Translations under genes and position numbers: made by a program | Shown: piece by piece, positions 11,401 through 22,897 of the stretch | Layout of the letters: every line of letters begins with the position of its first letter | Numbering within the stretch: position 1 is the stretch's first letter | Source: Rhypophila decipiens | Lineage: Eukaryota > Ascomycota > Sordariomycetes > Sordariales > Naviculisporaceae | DNA: 47,068 bases | Assembly (NCBI GenBank): GCA_033297075.1 | Contig: MU858292.1 | Coordinates: 1 to 47,068, forward strand | Direction: 5' to 3' | Notes under the pieces: generated by a model | The model's input: the letters and a program-made list of their open reading frames with translations, nothing else | The model's database searches: none | What the model was told of the DNA's origin: nothing

Positions 11401-13738
11401 TTCCTTAACACACACAGGAATGGTGGGTTAAATCCACCGCCGACAACGCTGGAATCTATCCAGATGATCTCGACCTCTTGGACGTGATTGACGTTTCTCA
11501 AACCAATGTATTTACCTTTGAGGCGAGCTGGAAAAGGACCAAAGCGTTACCGCTCATTATGGGCCACCCGGAAGAATCCCATCTTGCAAGACTGGCTTCG
11601 ATAAGCGGTCGTTCTCGAACAGCAGGCACAACGCCCCTTGCTGTCACGCCTGTACCAGGCCTGGGCCGTGCACCCTCGCGGCCTGTAACGGACTTGGGAG
11701 GACCAAAAGTAAATATCTTGACAAGTGAAGACTTTTTGAAGACTCTTGGTCAAAGTGTGAGTACTACTGTTGAAGAAGATATGAAGTGATAGGTTGTGAG
11801 AAACTAACGATTCCTCGTTTACGAAATGTCAGCTCCTCGATCTCGGGCTGAAGCATCGTCTCTTGTATGTCTCCCCTGCTACCGCTTAACCTCTTTCTTT
11901 CTTTTACACAGGTGAAACTAACTTTTTCTTCAAGCTTTGTCCAAAGATTCTCCCCCAGTCTGAAAGACGGTCTTCCAAGATGGCATCCCGATGCGGCAAT
12001 GTCGATCAGGGATCACTTCGGGGCTTCATCACGCTTTACTGAGAGCCGCGAGACGTCCATCTGGACAACCAGTATTACCATTTCGCAGTATGCTCTGCCA
12101 AGCCCTCGACCCGCCCCATAATATGTGACCATTGCTGACCAAGTCGTGCCAGTTGGACCATGCGTACCAAGGCGGAATACAAGGCAGATCCGTACCGCGA
12201 ACCCGACCGACAAAATGGGGATTTCCCGCCCGAGGATATTGCTCACCTTTCTAAACCTCTAGTTTCTACTGTTGGGTCTCCTGATCCCCGTTCGATTGCG
12301 CTGTCCACATCTATGAGTATGGAGCACATCGTCGAGGAACAGTCTACCACACTCGTCCTCACGGGCGATAACCAAGGATACATGTGGATGTGTTCGATAT
12401 TGTCACCGACTGTGGATTCGACATCTGTTGCACGAGCAGTCTGCGACGACAGGAAGGGCATACCGAGGCTGCTGAGGAAGTTTATTCATCAGCAGGGGAG
12501 TGCTCGTTGCTTGGTGTTCCTGCTACTACTGGGCCATGTCTGTGAGAAGTTGGCCAGTGGTTATAATGTGTTGCTCAGGAGGCTTGACGACATCATGGAG
12601 ATTGGGGTAAGTGGTCTGAAATCCTTTCTGGTTAGCTGGATGCCTGTAAGGATTGATCGAAGAAAATCACCTTTGCTAATTTCAAAATCTTGGGTAGGAT
12701 CGTACGCTCATAGACGGAGTCGACTCCTGGATCAATGCTGATGAATCCATCAACAAGCTCAAGAAGATGCTTTGGGGATGGGAGGCCCTTAGAGTGTTCA
12801 ACGACAAGCTGTCCTCGTCACTCTTTCAGATTCAGCGAGCACAGGAGGCCATGGAGCATATCATTAAGCAGGTTAGCTGGCATTTTCAGTCGTTGAATGA
12901 CACAAAGAACCCTTGTTAACTTTTCATTGTCACAGGATGCTGCACAGCAACACGTGGACCTGATCCAGGAATATAATTCCGTCATGGACGAGTTCAAGCG
13001 ACGGTACGGCATGTTGGCTGACGTCCACGACAAGACGCAATTGAAGATTAAGCAAGTGACTGGTTTGCGAGACGGAGTAAGTCTAAGTATCCAATCATGT
13101 GTCCATCAATTTGCTACCCATACAGCCTGGCTGACTTCATCCTTTCCTGGTCCCAAAAGATCTCGACAATCACAAACGTAGTCGACACTCAAACCGCGCT
13201 TTCCTACAACATCACCACCATCCAGCAGGGAAACAATATCCGGACCCTGACTTATATCACCATTGCCTATTTACCGCTAGGTCTCGTCTGTGCGCTCTAC
13301 TCACTCGAGGAAGGCAACTTTATGAAGGGTGCCTCGGACCAGATGTTTGGAGCCCTGATAGTCGGCTGCTCACTGGGGACGTACCTTCTTGCCTACGTAT
13401 TGGATAAAATGCTTGTAAAGTTTGAGAATATTGCTTGGGTACCCAAGGGTTTCAGATCCAGGATGAAGAGACGTAAAGGACTTGGTGTGGGGGGAGCTAC
13501 GAGAGCAGGAGGTGGCGGTGGTGAGGATTATGTAGATGATCATCATGTTCATGGGGCAGTGATTGAGATGGACGACGTTGCGAGACGAAGCGCCGAGAGC
13601 CCTGGGAAGGGATGGCTCTCTGGGGCTACTGCCGTGCGAGAGATTGGGGAAAGCGGCGGGGGGCTAAGAGGCGGCAGAGGAAGGGAACCGGCAGGGACGG
13701 GTATCTTTCGGAGGACTTCTGGTTCTGTGCTTGTCTGA
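8423..13738 (+). CDS. Large protein with C-terminal CorA-like two-helix membrane module
   Basis: Eleven probable exons: 8423-8489, 8570-9746, 9817-10928, 10992-11356, 11418-11754, 11833-11864, 11912-12087, 12153-12606, 12698-12871, 12936-13076, 13160-13738, about 1,537 aa. Frames join across consensus introns. The 32-bp exon at 11833 is uncertain: a simpler intron 11757-11911 also keeps frame. The start lies in an acidic MSNSDSSDDN segment. The first 900 residues are soluble and I recognise no domain. The last 350 residues form a long helical, coiled-coil-like stretch, then two hydrophobic helices (from about 13243 and 13345) and a basic/Gly-rich tail. This is the layout of CorA/ZntB-like metal transporters. 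The GMN selectivity motif after helix 1 is absent (ALYSLEEGN), as in many fungal CorA-like fusions, so ion transport is unproven. Probably an integral membrane protein. Confidence 0.8.
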
Positions 13739-14707
13739 GGTTGGGCGAGGGGCACAATCATTATTTCAGTCATCTAGGGTGTGTTGTGGAAACCACCAAT
13801 GGTCATCTATCGCCAGCCCATAACAGCGTTGTCAGCCTTTTTCCCCTTCCCGAAGTAAAGAACAGGGGGGGAATTCCTTTCGTTGCAATTCCCCAACTTT
13901 TCGGCTTTTACCGACGTCCTGTGTCGCAGCCTTGTACACGTGTAAGTGCTAAGGGGTTTGGTGTGGGTCCGTGGAACACCCATTAGCCCACCTTGTCACT
14001 TTCCGTCAACAGTTCCCCGTTAATGCTGCCTATGGAGAGTAATTAAAAGGGTCATTGCCATTCTTGGAACAATTCTAAAGATCAGATAAAGCCTCAGTCA
14101 TACCCTCAAAAGAAATAGCTCGTTCTCAGGCACACCCATTTGCAAGCGCTGGAGACGCTTGAGTCCCCTGAATGGGGCTTCATTCTTGGGCCTTGGTCAT
14201 CCGTCCAACAACAAGTGGGGCCAGCAGACTGAGGACTTGAAGTCCCGCACCAAAACAGGCCGGATATTAGGTCCTTGGATTCACATCGAAAAATATAACA
14301 TTTTAAGGGGGGGGGGATCGATACTTGTTTGCTGTTTGCTTGTTTCGCCAGCTAATGGCCTCGTTGGTCAATCTGGTGACCGCACTTGTTCTTTGACTCG
14401 AGCCTCATCTCATCTTCTGGTCTGATGTGAGTCAAATGCACGACTGTCATTGGCTGCGTACCCTGGTCACACCTTCACAAGCAGGGTACCTACCCCGGTC
14501 ACACAGTCCTCCGTGGACACGGAAAAGAGGCAGAAAAGTTGCTAGGCGATGAGCCATACGTCGCGGAGATTTCCCCTCTTTGTCAGTCTTTCAACATTTT
14601 CCAAGTGTAACGAGGCCACTACATTTGAAAAGATCAAACTCTCCTGCGAGTCCTACAACAACTGAAACACCACACACTTCACGACAGCACCGGGTAGATC
14701 CTTCACC
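13739..14707. other. Intergenic region, no gene seen
   Basis: This interval holds the 3' flank of the CorA-like gene and the 5' flank of the peptidase gene. It contains a homopolymer G run near 14308 and two copies of a TACCC.GGTCACAC motif about 30 bp apart near 14459 and 14490. The open frames here are short and unconvincing. The sequence CCTTCACCATGTC around 14708 is a good fungal start context for the next gene. Confidence 0.5.
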
Positions 14708-17058
14708 ATGTCTTCATCCAGAGTTCATCACGAGTGCACATATAGACTCGACGCTCGTCAGGTCTTCGACAGTCTAAAGCACAATCCGCGAAAGGCGAAA
14801 TACGCTCATCACTTGGCTCGGGCCTGCTGGTATGGCAGTCGCATCATGCTCCGTCAGACCTCGCCCGAAGCAGAGGGTATCTTCGACTTCATCCTTGAGC
14901 TTCACCGGGCATGTGGTGGCCAGTGGGACATGCTTGAGGCTCACGGCGCCACTGGAGAAGACATTGATGCATTCCTGGAGTTTGCGGGTCTGTTTCTCTC
15001 GGGCCTCGAAAATCACTTTGTGAGTTTGTCTTCGCCATTGGCTCACCGGAGATAGCAAACTGATCTCAAAATCGATGTCGCCGATACCAAAAGGATGACG
15101 GAGACCGCAGGGTGATCCCAACCATCTCTGCAGCAAGCTTTCGCGCAATGGCAAGCATCTCGCCTGATGCAACGTCAAAGCTGGAAGCCATTCTCGGACC
15201 GATGCTAGCACCTCAACCAGCTGCTCTTGGATATCCCAGTGCCACTAGCCTCTCTGGCTACTATCTTGGGTGATTTGCCCATCACGAAACAGGAAATCAA
15301 GGCCGTCACCGATTTCATGGAGGCCCAAAGGATTGCTCCAGAAAACACCCGCCTTCATCGAGTACTAACCTCGGGCGAAGACGCCGAGCCAGAGTTGCCC
15401 GCATTCGAAATCCTCCAAGCTTCAGCGGAAAAGGACACTGCACCCAAGCTGCTCGGTGAGGTGACAATTGAGAACGGCCAGCGGGCCAAAGTTTTTCTCC
15501 AACGTGGCGATCACGCCCAGGAGATGGCGGACATTTGTGCCGAGCTCACCCAGGCTATCGAGCACGCTTCCCCCGGTGAGCAAGAGGCTGCACTCTCTTA
15601 CCTCGTCGAGAGCTTCCGCACCGGGAACTACGAGGCATTCAGGGAAGCCGACAAGATATGGGTCAGGGACAAGGCGCCTAGCGTGGAGCACTGCATGGGC
15701 TTCCTCTTTGGTTATCGCGATCCCTACGGCGCGAGAGCTGAGTGGCAGGCTGCATCGGGCATTGCACATCGCGAAGAGACTAGCAAAATGAAAGACCTTG
15801 TCGCCAAGTCTACCGAGCTGATTCGCGCCCTGCCCTGGGCTGTAGCCGGAGAGAATGACGGGAAAGGACCCTTTGAGCCCACGGAGCCCGACGTTCCTGA
15901 TTTTGCCATCATCTACGGTAAGTTCCGCTTGCTTTGGCCTTTTGTTTGAATAGCCTCCTGTGAAAGAGAACACTTGAATAATTGCGGATTTATGTTCACA
16001 ACATAATAGTTCTTGCTTCTGTATCAAGCACAGTCTGGGAAGCCACAAACATGACAATAGAGGACAATGGCGAAACAATCGGCATCAAGAGCATAGTCTA
16101 CGGGAACCGAACCAGCCTGAACAGCACACCAGGTCGTCCGTGCTATTACGTTCATTCCTCGGAGGCCAAAAAGTACATGGAATCTGCCCATATCGTGCGC
16201 ACAATAGGCACCGCCATTCACGAGCTGATCGGTCACGGTACGGGAAAGTTACTCTACGAGACAAGTCCGGGCAAGTTTAACTTTCAAGTTGGCCAGCCAC
16301 CCATCAGTCCAGTCACCAAGGAACCAATCCGCACATGGTACAAGGAAGGGCAGACGTACACCAGCGTGTTTGGAGACCTCGCCACGACAGTCGAAGAGTG
16401 TAGAGCCTTTCTCGTCGCCAGCTATCTGGCCGATAACAAAGATGTCCTGGCGCTCTATGGCTATAATGAGCAGAGCACTCCAAGTGCTGATGACGGTAAG
16501 TGTTTCATCTCATTCCCTATCTATACACACAATCATCCATGCTAACATGTCTGCTGTCAAAAAGTGGTATACTACGCCTACCTCCACATCGGTGTAGAGG
16601 GTCTCCGCGCCCTCCGCAGCTTCAACGCCGAGTCGCGGACTTGGGCAGGCGACCACGACCGCGCCCAATTCGCCATCCTCAAACACCTCCTCCTGGATGG
16701 ACACGGCGTCATATCCATCATCAAACATGACGAGGACAACGCCCTTTATGTGCAAGTGAATCGCTCCAAAATCCTCTCGCACGGAAAGCCATCACTAGGC
16801 CGCATGCTCTGCCGGATTCACACCTGCCACTGCACCGCAGACATCGAGACCTGCAGACCTTATTACGAGTCGCTGAGTGACCTGGACCAGGACGGCGATT
16901 ACGAGGAGTGGAGACGTATTGTGGTGTCCAAGACGGAACCCAAATGGAAGTTTGTGCAGCCCAACACGTTCTTGCTTGATGACGGCACGGTCGAGTTGAG
17001 AGAGTACGAGGCCAGTAACGCGGGCATCATACTTTCCTTTCTTGAAAGGGGGTTGTAG
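14708..17058 (+). CDS. Dipeptidyl peptidase III (M49), with apparent 1-bp frameshift
   Basis: Cytosolic zinc exopeptidase releasing dipeptides from oligopeptide N-termini (family knowledge). Exons are 14708-15019, 15094-15917, 16010-16495 and 16565-17058. The M49 zinc motif HEXXGH is present as HELIGHGTGKL (about 16217-16249), with the second zinc-ligand motif EECRA (about 16396). N-terminal AHHLARACWYGSRI, central RDPYGAR and C-terminal QPNTFL..REYEASNAG also fit. In exon 2 the expected GYPS..YYLG lies in one frame and GDLPITKQE in the next, meeting at a GGG run (15268-15270). Summed exons are 2,116 nt, one more than a multiple of three, so a 1-bp insertion or sequencing error is likely; a correct frame would give about 704 aa, normal for the family. 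Where animal enzymes have HMQARF, this one reads HDRAQF, changing a conserved Arg position. It is either a very young pseudogene or an assembly error. Confidence 0.88.
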
Positions 17059-17421
17059 ATTGAGTTATCGACAACGAGATGGGGAGACAGGGAGGTTCAG
17101 AGAAGATTAAAACGGATTTATCATGTAATTCTAGACTGCTGCATAATAGAGTGTCTTCCAAGAACAATGTGGACAAGAAAAACCCGTGCTTGATTTTGCA
17201 GAGCCTAACTTGCCTATCAACCACCCCGCCAGCATAATGCTCTTAAATAACTATATCAGCGAGAGTTATAGACTTACTAGCTGTTCTAACTTTTAAATCC
17301 AACTATATATCGAGAAGAGGAGCACGAGAAAGTATATAAGAGGAGTGGTATATGTTTATTAGGCCATTAGATAGGGCGAAAAGGTCTAGTCCCCTAGATA
17401 ATAAAATAACCAGTGCCATGC
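17059..17421. other. AT-rich spacer between convergent genes
   Basis: This lies between the 3' ends of the peptidase gene (plus) and the membrane-protein gene (minus). It is AT-rich, with several TATAT/TTTAAATAA stretches suited to polyadenylation signals in either direction. I see no gene. Confidence 0.5.
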
Positions 17422-18054
17422 CTAACGTCCCCGTATAGCAACCGGTGTGTTTGTGTAGTTCCGGTCCATCTCATAAGAATTATTACCACTATCATATCTC
17501 CGAGCACCAGATCGACGAGTGGTGAATTTCTTAAACCGACTTTGCATAAGTATGCAAGAAGCCACAGCTATGATGATCACGACCACCAAGGCAAGCCCCA
17601 ACCCGATGGAGACGTTCTTCTAGAACCCGGCATCATTGGTGGAACCACTAGGGTCATTCTGAGGACAGGTGAGGCTGGGTGAGGCTGGCTGGTTCGCGGC
17701 CCAGGTGGCGGTGCGGTCGGTCGGAACGCTCGCTGGCATAGTGGGGACGACGGTGGCAATTGCGTAGCGGGCTGTAAGCGGGCTAATGAGAGCAGCGTTG
17801 ATCGCGATAGTGATGATAAGATAGATTACGAGAGCGGCGGCAGTGGGCATGATGGTGGTGATAGCCATGGCGATAGTAGTGGTGATGGCGATGGCGATGG
17901 CGATAGTAATAGAGTCTATAGAGATGTGGTTAGTAATGGCAATGGCGGTGATGCCTGGAGAGATGGAGCAAAGTCTTAGTTTGCCGGTTCCGGTCGACAT
18001 GTTGAGGGCCACCATGATCATGACCGGCATATGGAGGAGCTTGCGGTAAGGCAT
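17422..18054 (-). pseudogene. Single-pass membrane protein gene with in-frame TAG
   Basis: Reading leftwards from ATG at 18054, the frame has a hydrophobic N-terminus (MPYRKLLHMPVMIMVALNM), a long Ile/Ala/Thr-rich segment, CPQNDPSGSTNDAGF, then TAG at 17622-17620. The same frame continues into a clear transmembrane helix (IGLGLALVVVIIIAVASC), a basic stop-transfer segment (RFKKFTTRRSGARRY) and a short tail ending at 17422. An ectodomain, single TM and basic tail is a common fungal cell-surface design. CAG to TAG would explain the stop. A TATA-like promoter at 18158-18166 supports a real gene. The truncated product would lack the membrane anchor. I do not recognise the family. The low-complexity Ile/Ala stretch is odd and could reflect local decay. 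Confidence 0.55.
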
Positions 18055-18156
18055 GATGAAAGTTTTTCTTACAGTTTCTGTGGAGCCGCGTGAGAGTTTT
18101 ATTGTTTGCGGCAAATAACAGCGTCCGTTTTGGATCTGGGGGAATGTGAGAGGGTG

Positions 18157-18166
18157 GTTTATATAG
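18157..18166 (-). promoter_or_regulatory. TATA-like box for the minus-strand membrane gene
   Basis: On the minus strand the sequence reads ACTATATAAACC about 105 bp upstream of the ATG at 18054. It is followed by a CT-rich leader and a purine-rich region, as in many fungal core promoters. Inferred from sequence only. Confidence 0.5.
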
Positions 18167-18312
18167 TCCTGGTCTAATTAGCAGACTTGGTATGAATCAC
18201 ATCTGGAGAAAATACAGTTGATGAGCTTCAGCAACTACAGTCATTGCACCACTAGTGGACGGGTATGTGTCTTGACGTTTCGGAGAACATATCGTCCGAT
18301 CACTTTTGAGTC

Positions 18313-18355
18313 CATTTCGACACATTCTTCCGCGATCCAGACACAATGATCAACG
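18313..18355 (+). repeat. Dispersed 43-bp repeat, copy 2
   Basis: This matches 8089-8131 with two differences. The frame open through it continues to about 18477 (..FPRERYEYQHQLREKYAMRKGTG..), which looks mildly protein-like. It may be the better-preserved copy of an unidentified element or gene fragment. Confidence 0.65.
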
Positions 18356-19295
18356 TTCTCAGCAAACTCGGGTCACTTGGCCAATGTCCATGTTCCCGAG
18401 GGAGCGATATGAGTACCAGCATCAGTTACGCGAGAAATATGCAATGAGGAAGGGCACTGGCATGGATTGTCCCGTGCAGTGAGTCTGTCACTAGGAATCC
18501 ACCATGGGATGGAATTTTCACGTCCACCGATTTACGGATTTTTGTCCATAAAATGCAGGCAGAAGACTTGGCGAAGATCCTGGATTAGACATTGGTGCTG
18601 GTATTTATCTTGGTTGATAATTTGTATCTTGACAATTCGGCATATCTCCTCTAGGCGGGCTTGCTCACTAGCCTCTGTTCGAGATCGAAAACATCATGCT
18701 CTTTCACGAAGACCAGAATGGCGTACATAAAAGTTTCAATCAGATAGCTCGAACATATCACCACGCCATGTTGCCCACATTGTCAGCAGGTGTGTACAAA
18801 ATCATCATACGGTCGCTCAGCACGCTGCACTTTCCGTGAAGGTCTTGATATTGCCTCAATGCAGTCTGTCACTCCCACATGAGGCTGGGCTACCGATCAC
18901 AAAAGAGGTGATTTTTGGGCAGACGAGGATAGGGTTTTGAGGAGTGGGGAAGGTGGTTAATGTGGCTCACCAACAAAACTTTCAGGGGTTATTGTGGACC
19001 ACACTTTAGCAAATGAAGCAGGTCGTATTTAGCCCCAGGGTTTGATCGCCGGCACAAGGACCGTACAGATTGCCAGTTTCCATGCCAAGACGCCAGGATC
19101 TTTTCATCTCGCTTAATCCAACGCGTACCGTCGTGGAACAAAATTAGTCAGAAAGAAGACAAAAAACGAGAGGCAGATAATCACTCTTGCCGCATACATA
19201 GGTACACGAGTCTTATTTTGAGTTGATTGCACTCCCCACGCTCACGCGCCGATAATTATCACCACCTTTGCTGACATCCACGCTCGCTACATACC
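18356..19295. other. Intergenic region with no assigned gene
   Basis: Apart from the short open stretch trailing the dispersed repeat (to about 18477), I see no coding signal, RNA gene or repeat. The last 100 bp form the 5' flank of the GPI-protein gene and include a CAACAAAGGTGGTGAT-like minus-strand stretch of no known meaning. Confidence 0.4.
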
Positions 19296-20234
19296 ATGAA
19301 GACCACCCCTCCCAGGCTCGGGGTGTCCCTGATCGCCCTCCTGCACATCCCGAGCGTGCTCGCCGAGCCCGCCACGACTGTGACGACGACAACGGCCACC
19401 ACCACCGCGTCCGACGAGCCGAGCTGCACTGCCTCCCTCATCACCACCCTCTGCGACTACCCCGAGCCGGTCATTGCCGCCGCCAGCAGCGGCAAGGCAC
19501 ACTGCTGGGACTACTGCAACGCGAACCCGCCCTGCGACTTTGTCATCTTCGCCGCCGGCAACCCGTACACGGGCACGGGCACCTGCTGGGTGTACCCGGG
19601 CGAGGCCTTCTACGAGGCCCGGGGCACCACTGACGGCTGCAGCAACCCGTACCTGTCCGTGTACGCCAAGCCCGATTGCAAGCCCAGCGCCACGGTCCCC
19701 GGCGGCGGCGGCGGCTGCGCGGCCACGGCGTCGCCCTCGGCCGTCGCGTCCGTCTGCGGGTATCCGCCGCCCGACGCCGACTGCTTCAAGGACTGCAAAG
19801 CGAGCACGGGCGCGGTCCACTGCCTGAGCCTGTGCGCCGAGTCGGAGGCCTGCAACTATGCCGTCTTCAACCCGCAGGGCCCAAACCTCTCGCCCTACGG
19901 GCCAGGGAACTGCTGGATCTTCAAGGACGGCGAGTATGATGCCGGGAAGGCGGGCAGCACTTGCGGTAGCGAGGGCCCCGAGCAGTACGTGTACAACAAC
20001 GTGTGTCCTAGGCCGGCGGCGTCCACCGTCTCCTCGTCGTCGTCGTCCCCTTCGGCTGCTACCTCCGGGTCGGAAGGCGGTGGAAGTTCGGCGACCGAGG
20101 CGGACAAGCCTTCAAGTTCTGCGACGGGCCAGGCCGACAAAGCAGAAGCCAAGGATAGCAACAGCGCTGGTTCAGCACCCGTCGCCCTCTCACTTGGTAG
20201 CCTCCTGGCGGTGGGACTCGTCATTTGGCTGTAG
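19296..20234 (+). CDS. GPI-anchored cysteine-rich surface protein, two related modules
   Basis: An intronless frame of 312 codons, markedly GC-rich with C/G-ending codons, unlike its AT-rich surroundings. The N-terminal about 23 residues are a signal peptide (GVSLIALLHIPSVLA), then a Thr-rich linker. Two cysteine-rich modules of about 85-95 residues follow (roughly residues 43-128 and 140-240). They share the order C..LC.YP, HC..C, CNYA/CDFV.F, G.CW.. and a final ..VY...C, suggesting internal duplication; the pattern resembles PAN/Apple-like domains but I cannot confirm that. A Ser-rich stalk (about residues 242-285) precedes a hydrophobic C-terminus (VALSLGSLLAVGLVIWL) after small residues, a good GPI-attachment signal. 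Probably a cell-wall or plasma-membrane protein that binds glycans or surfaces. The start is well placed by the signal peptide. Confidence 0.85.
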   Translation: MKTTPPRLGVSLIALLHIPSVLAEPATTVTTTTATTTASDEPSCTASLITTLCDYPEPVIAAASSGKAHCWDYCNANPPCDFVIFAAGNPYTGTGTCWVYPGEAFYEARGTTDGCSNPYLSVYAKPDCKPSATVPGGGGGCAATASPSAVASVCGYPPPDADCFKDCKASTGAVHCLSLCAESEACNYAVFNPQGPNLSPYGPGNCWIFKDGEYDAGKAGSTCGSEGPEQYVYNNVCPRPAASTVSSSSSSPSAATSGSEGGGSSATEADKPSSSATGQADKAEAKDSNSAGSAPVALSLGSLLAVGLVIWL

Positions 20235-22889
20235 CTGCTTCGACTTTCCCGATTGGCAGGCTTGCATGTAGATATATTAGTGTACAAGCCCAACAGGTGG
20301 CTTCCATACAGTATGATGCCTGGATTGGACTCCTTGAGAGTAAGATGGGTATATAAAAGTGACTGAGATATGTTGTATATACTGTTTATGCTATCATACG
20401 AGACGGAAAGGAGACGAGAAAGGGTGAAATGGCCATTTTTAGTATTGGAAAATTGTAAATATCGAAACAATCTTCAGTGCCAATTCTGTATGTGCAGTAG
20501 GAGGGATACCCAAACGAGCCATTTGTGCGAGAAAAGGGGTGCATGAGTAGATGTACCCCTTTGTGAAGACATCTTTTAGAAAGAAAGGCCGTTTCAAATA
20601 ACGGTGTACTTGGCCGTAACGGCTGAATCATGATGGGAGAAAGGATTCCGTTTGTTGACATTAACATATTTGCGCTCGAGCTGTTTTGTCTTGACTTCGT
20701 TGTAAGTGCCTTTGTTGAGGGCGATGGCTTGTGTATGACTTTTACGAACATAAGACCTATTACAGGGACGGGGTTCATTGGAGGATGAACCTTTTTGCTT
20801 CTTTGTACATGTATTACCACCTGCCCTTTTTTCCTTTCGGTTTTCTTTCTTTCGCATTGTATCATAGTTTGCACGGGCTGGTCTTTTTGTATCTGACGGC
20901 TGGTCACTTTTGGATTATATCTTTTGTTCTCCATCTATTAGTGCCCTTTAACAACGGGACATTCACTCGCCACAGCATTCCAAGACACAACAGTGATTCA
21001 GTCTTTACGGTTCCTCCTCCAGACCGGAGAATACCATCGCCTTTTATGACTCTCAGTGGGAGATACGAAGTATAGCCATTCCAGAACTCATTATATGGAG
21101 TTGAAGGCAATCATTCCCGGCGACTTGGCGTAACCCATTCTGCGCGACGGACGTGGCAGAATACCACCCAAAGTGACATACAAAAGGTGACGAATCAGCC
21201 CCTCAGCGCTTGACTGTCGATTGTTACCTTCGCTGCCAATTATCACAAAAAGCCCTGGCATGTCGTTCTTACGCTCATCGCAATATATGCATCCAGCTGG
21301 TTACATCTTGTCAGCGAGGGGGACTTGAACGAAACCTTCAACGGGAGTGGTCATGGGACCAGAGCAGACATTAACATTCTCATCATCCATGTACGCTTAT
21401 ATCTCGCCGAGGATGACGAACAGTGGTCACTGGTGTAGGAACGAAGAATTATATGAATATGCATCTGAGGAGCTCGCGGGAAACTTCTGAAAGCCGTAGT
21501 CCAGTATGCCTTGCATGCCAATACCTCCCGACCTATGCAGAACTGAAGATGCATCAATTGAATGGATGGCTTACCAATTCTATGACATGCTTATGTGTAA
21601 ACATTAAGATACCAAAGCCTCTTAAGGTTATACATATAACGTTATAGGTAGTAGCGTTAATTACCTGATATACAAATCAGGTGGCCATAAATACCCCGTA
21701 AAGTTAACTTATACCGGTATAAGCATGCCTCATTAGGACCAACAACGATAAGATTTCAAGGCCGGACGGCCCATGGTCGGCGGCAAAGCAAAGACTTCCG
21801 TGTGTGTCGGCTGCAGCTTCCCACGCTTACCTTACAACTTTCCTTGGCGAATTCTTTTGCCGGATGAGATTTTATTCTGACATCAGCTCTTTCTCTTTGA
21901 CTGTCATGTAGTGTGCACCGCAATCTTGATTATTCCCCGAGCGCCCAGACACTCTGGCAAACTTGGAGATATTGCTTTAGGTGGCGGAAGTTTGGTTCCG
22001 CTGAGAGGAGATATCGTGGATCTAGACCTTGTATGTCCCAGGTAGGTAGGTGTCTTCCAGGTTATTCCTGCCTCGCTCTCGTCATCCTGTAGAAGCCGTA
22101 ACGATGACTGCCCTGCGTGTGGGCTGCTTGGTCATCACTTGGCATTCACTCGGATCCCGTTCGGGCCACAGGTCAAAAGCTCGCAATTATTGATTCTGGG
22201 CCACCGCCTACCAGAGACCACGACGACTATACGAATTCATCGAGATGCAGGTTCGAGCCCCAGTAAATACAGAGACTACACATTTGCCACCAGACCACTG
22301 AGAGGAGAAGGGATTTATACTGGTGCACTGTCGGGCGTTATAATATCGAATACCTCCAGTGCTTCAAGTGGTGTTTTTGAAGGCGCTGATTCGGGCAACT
22401 AGCTCAAACGCTCTGGACGTGCAAGAAGCTGGGGACATGTATTAAAAGCCATAGAACTCCAGGGGTCTTCGAAAACATCCAAGGGAATTACACCCACGCC
22501 AGTCTGATGCGCATCTGCTATCGATATCTGGTTGCCAAGACGACGCATACTACTACCCACCCAGTCCTAAGTAATTATCTGTTACCGGTCATCGTCTGCT
22601 TTGTAAACATCGACCACTGCAGAATAGCGTCAGCTGTACTACACTCCGAGAAAGGGGAATGTGATGAGATACCTCTGACATTCTGGTCAAAGCTGGAGGT
22701 AGCATGGCCTCCGGTGGCTGCAAGACCGGGCTCAAATGAGCATCGCGAAGGTGAGAATGGTCTTGGGACACTGCAGGCAACCGAACCTTGGCCACAACCC
22801 AAGCATTGACATTGTTACCCGGACGTGTCTACTTAGAGGGAGCGACAATTGAACGCCCAATTCGAACATCATGAGAACGGTTGCAAAGG
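20235..22889. other. 2.6-kb region without a recognised gene
   Basis: This contains only short overlapping open frames on both strands, none with recognisable motifs or splice structure. A GGTTCGAGCCC stretch near 22250 resembles a tRNA B box, but there is no pairing T stem or acceptor stem around it. The region may hold long promoter sequence for the secreted-protein gene that follows. Confidence 0.5.
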
Positions 22890-22897
22890 TATAAAAG
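22890..22897 (+). promoter_or_regulatory. TATA box of the secreted cysteine-protein gene
   Basis: TATAAAAG lies 146 bp upstream of the ATG at 23036. It is followed by a CT-rich stretch (TCTCTCTTCTC), a common arrangement in highly expressed fungal genes. Confidence 0.65.

Noticed and set aside
15270..15294. A tiny intron explaining the DPP III frame change
   Set aside because: The only GT..AG fit is about 24 bp, too short for a fungal intron, and it would remove conserved residues.
17843..18049. Forward ORF rich in Met/Ala/Val
   Set aside because: Antisense of the repetitive Ile/Ala segment of the minus-strand membrane gene.
22245..22262. tRNA-like B box (GGTTCGAGCCC)
   Set aside because: No pairing T stem, no acceptor stem and no anticodon arm at the right spacing.
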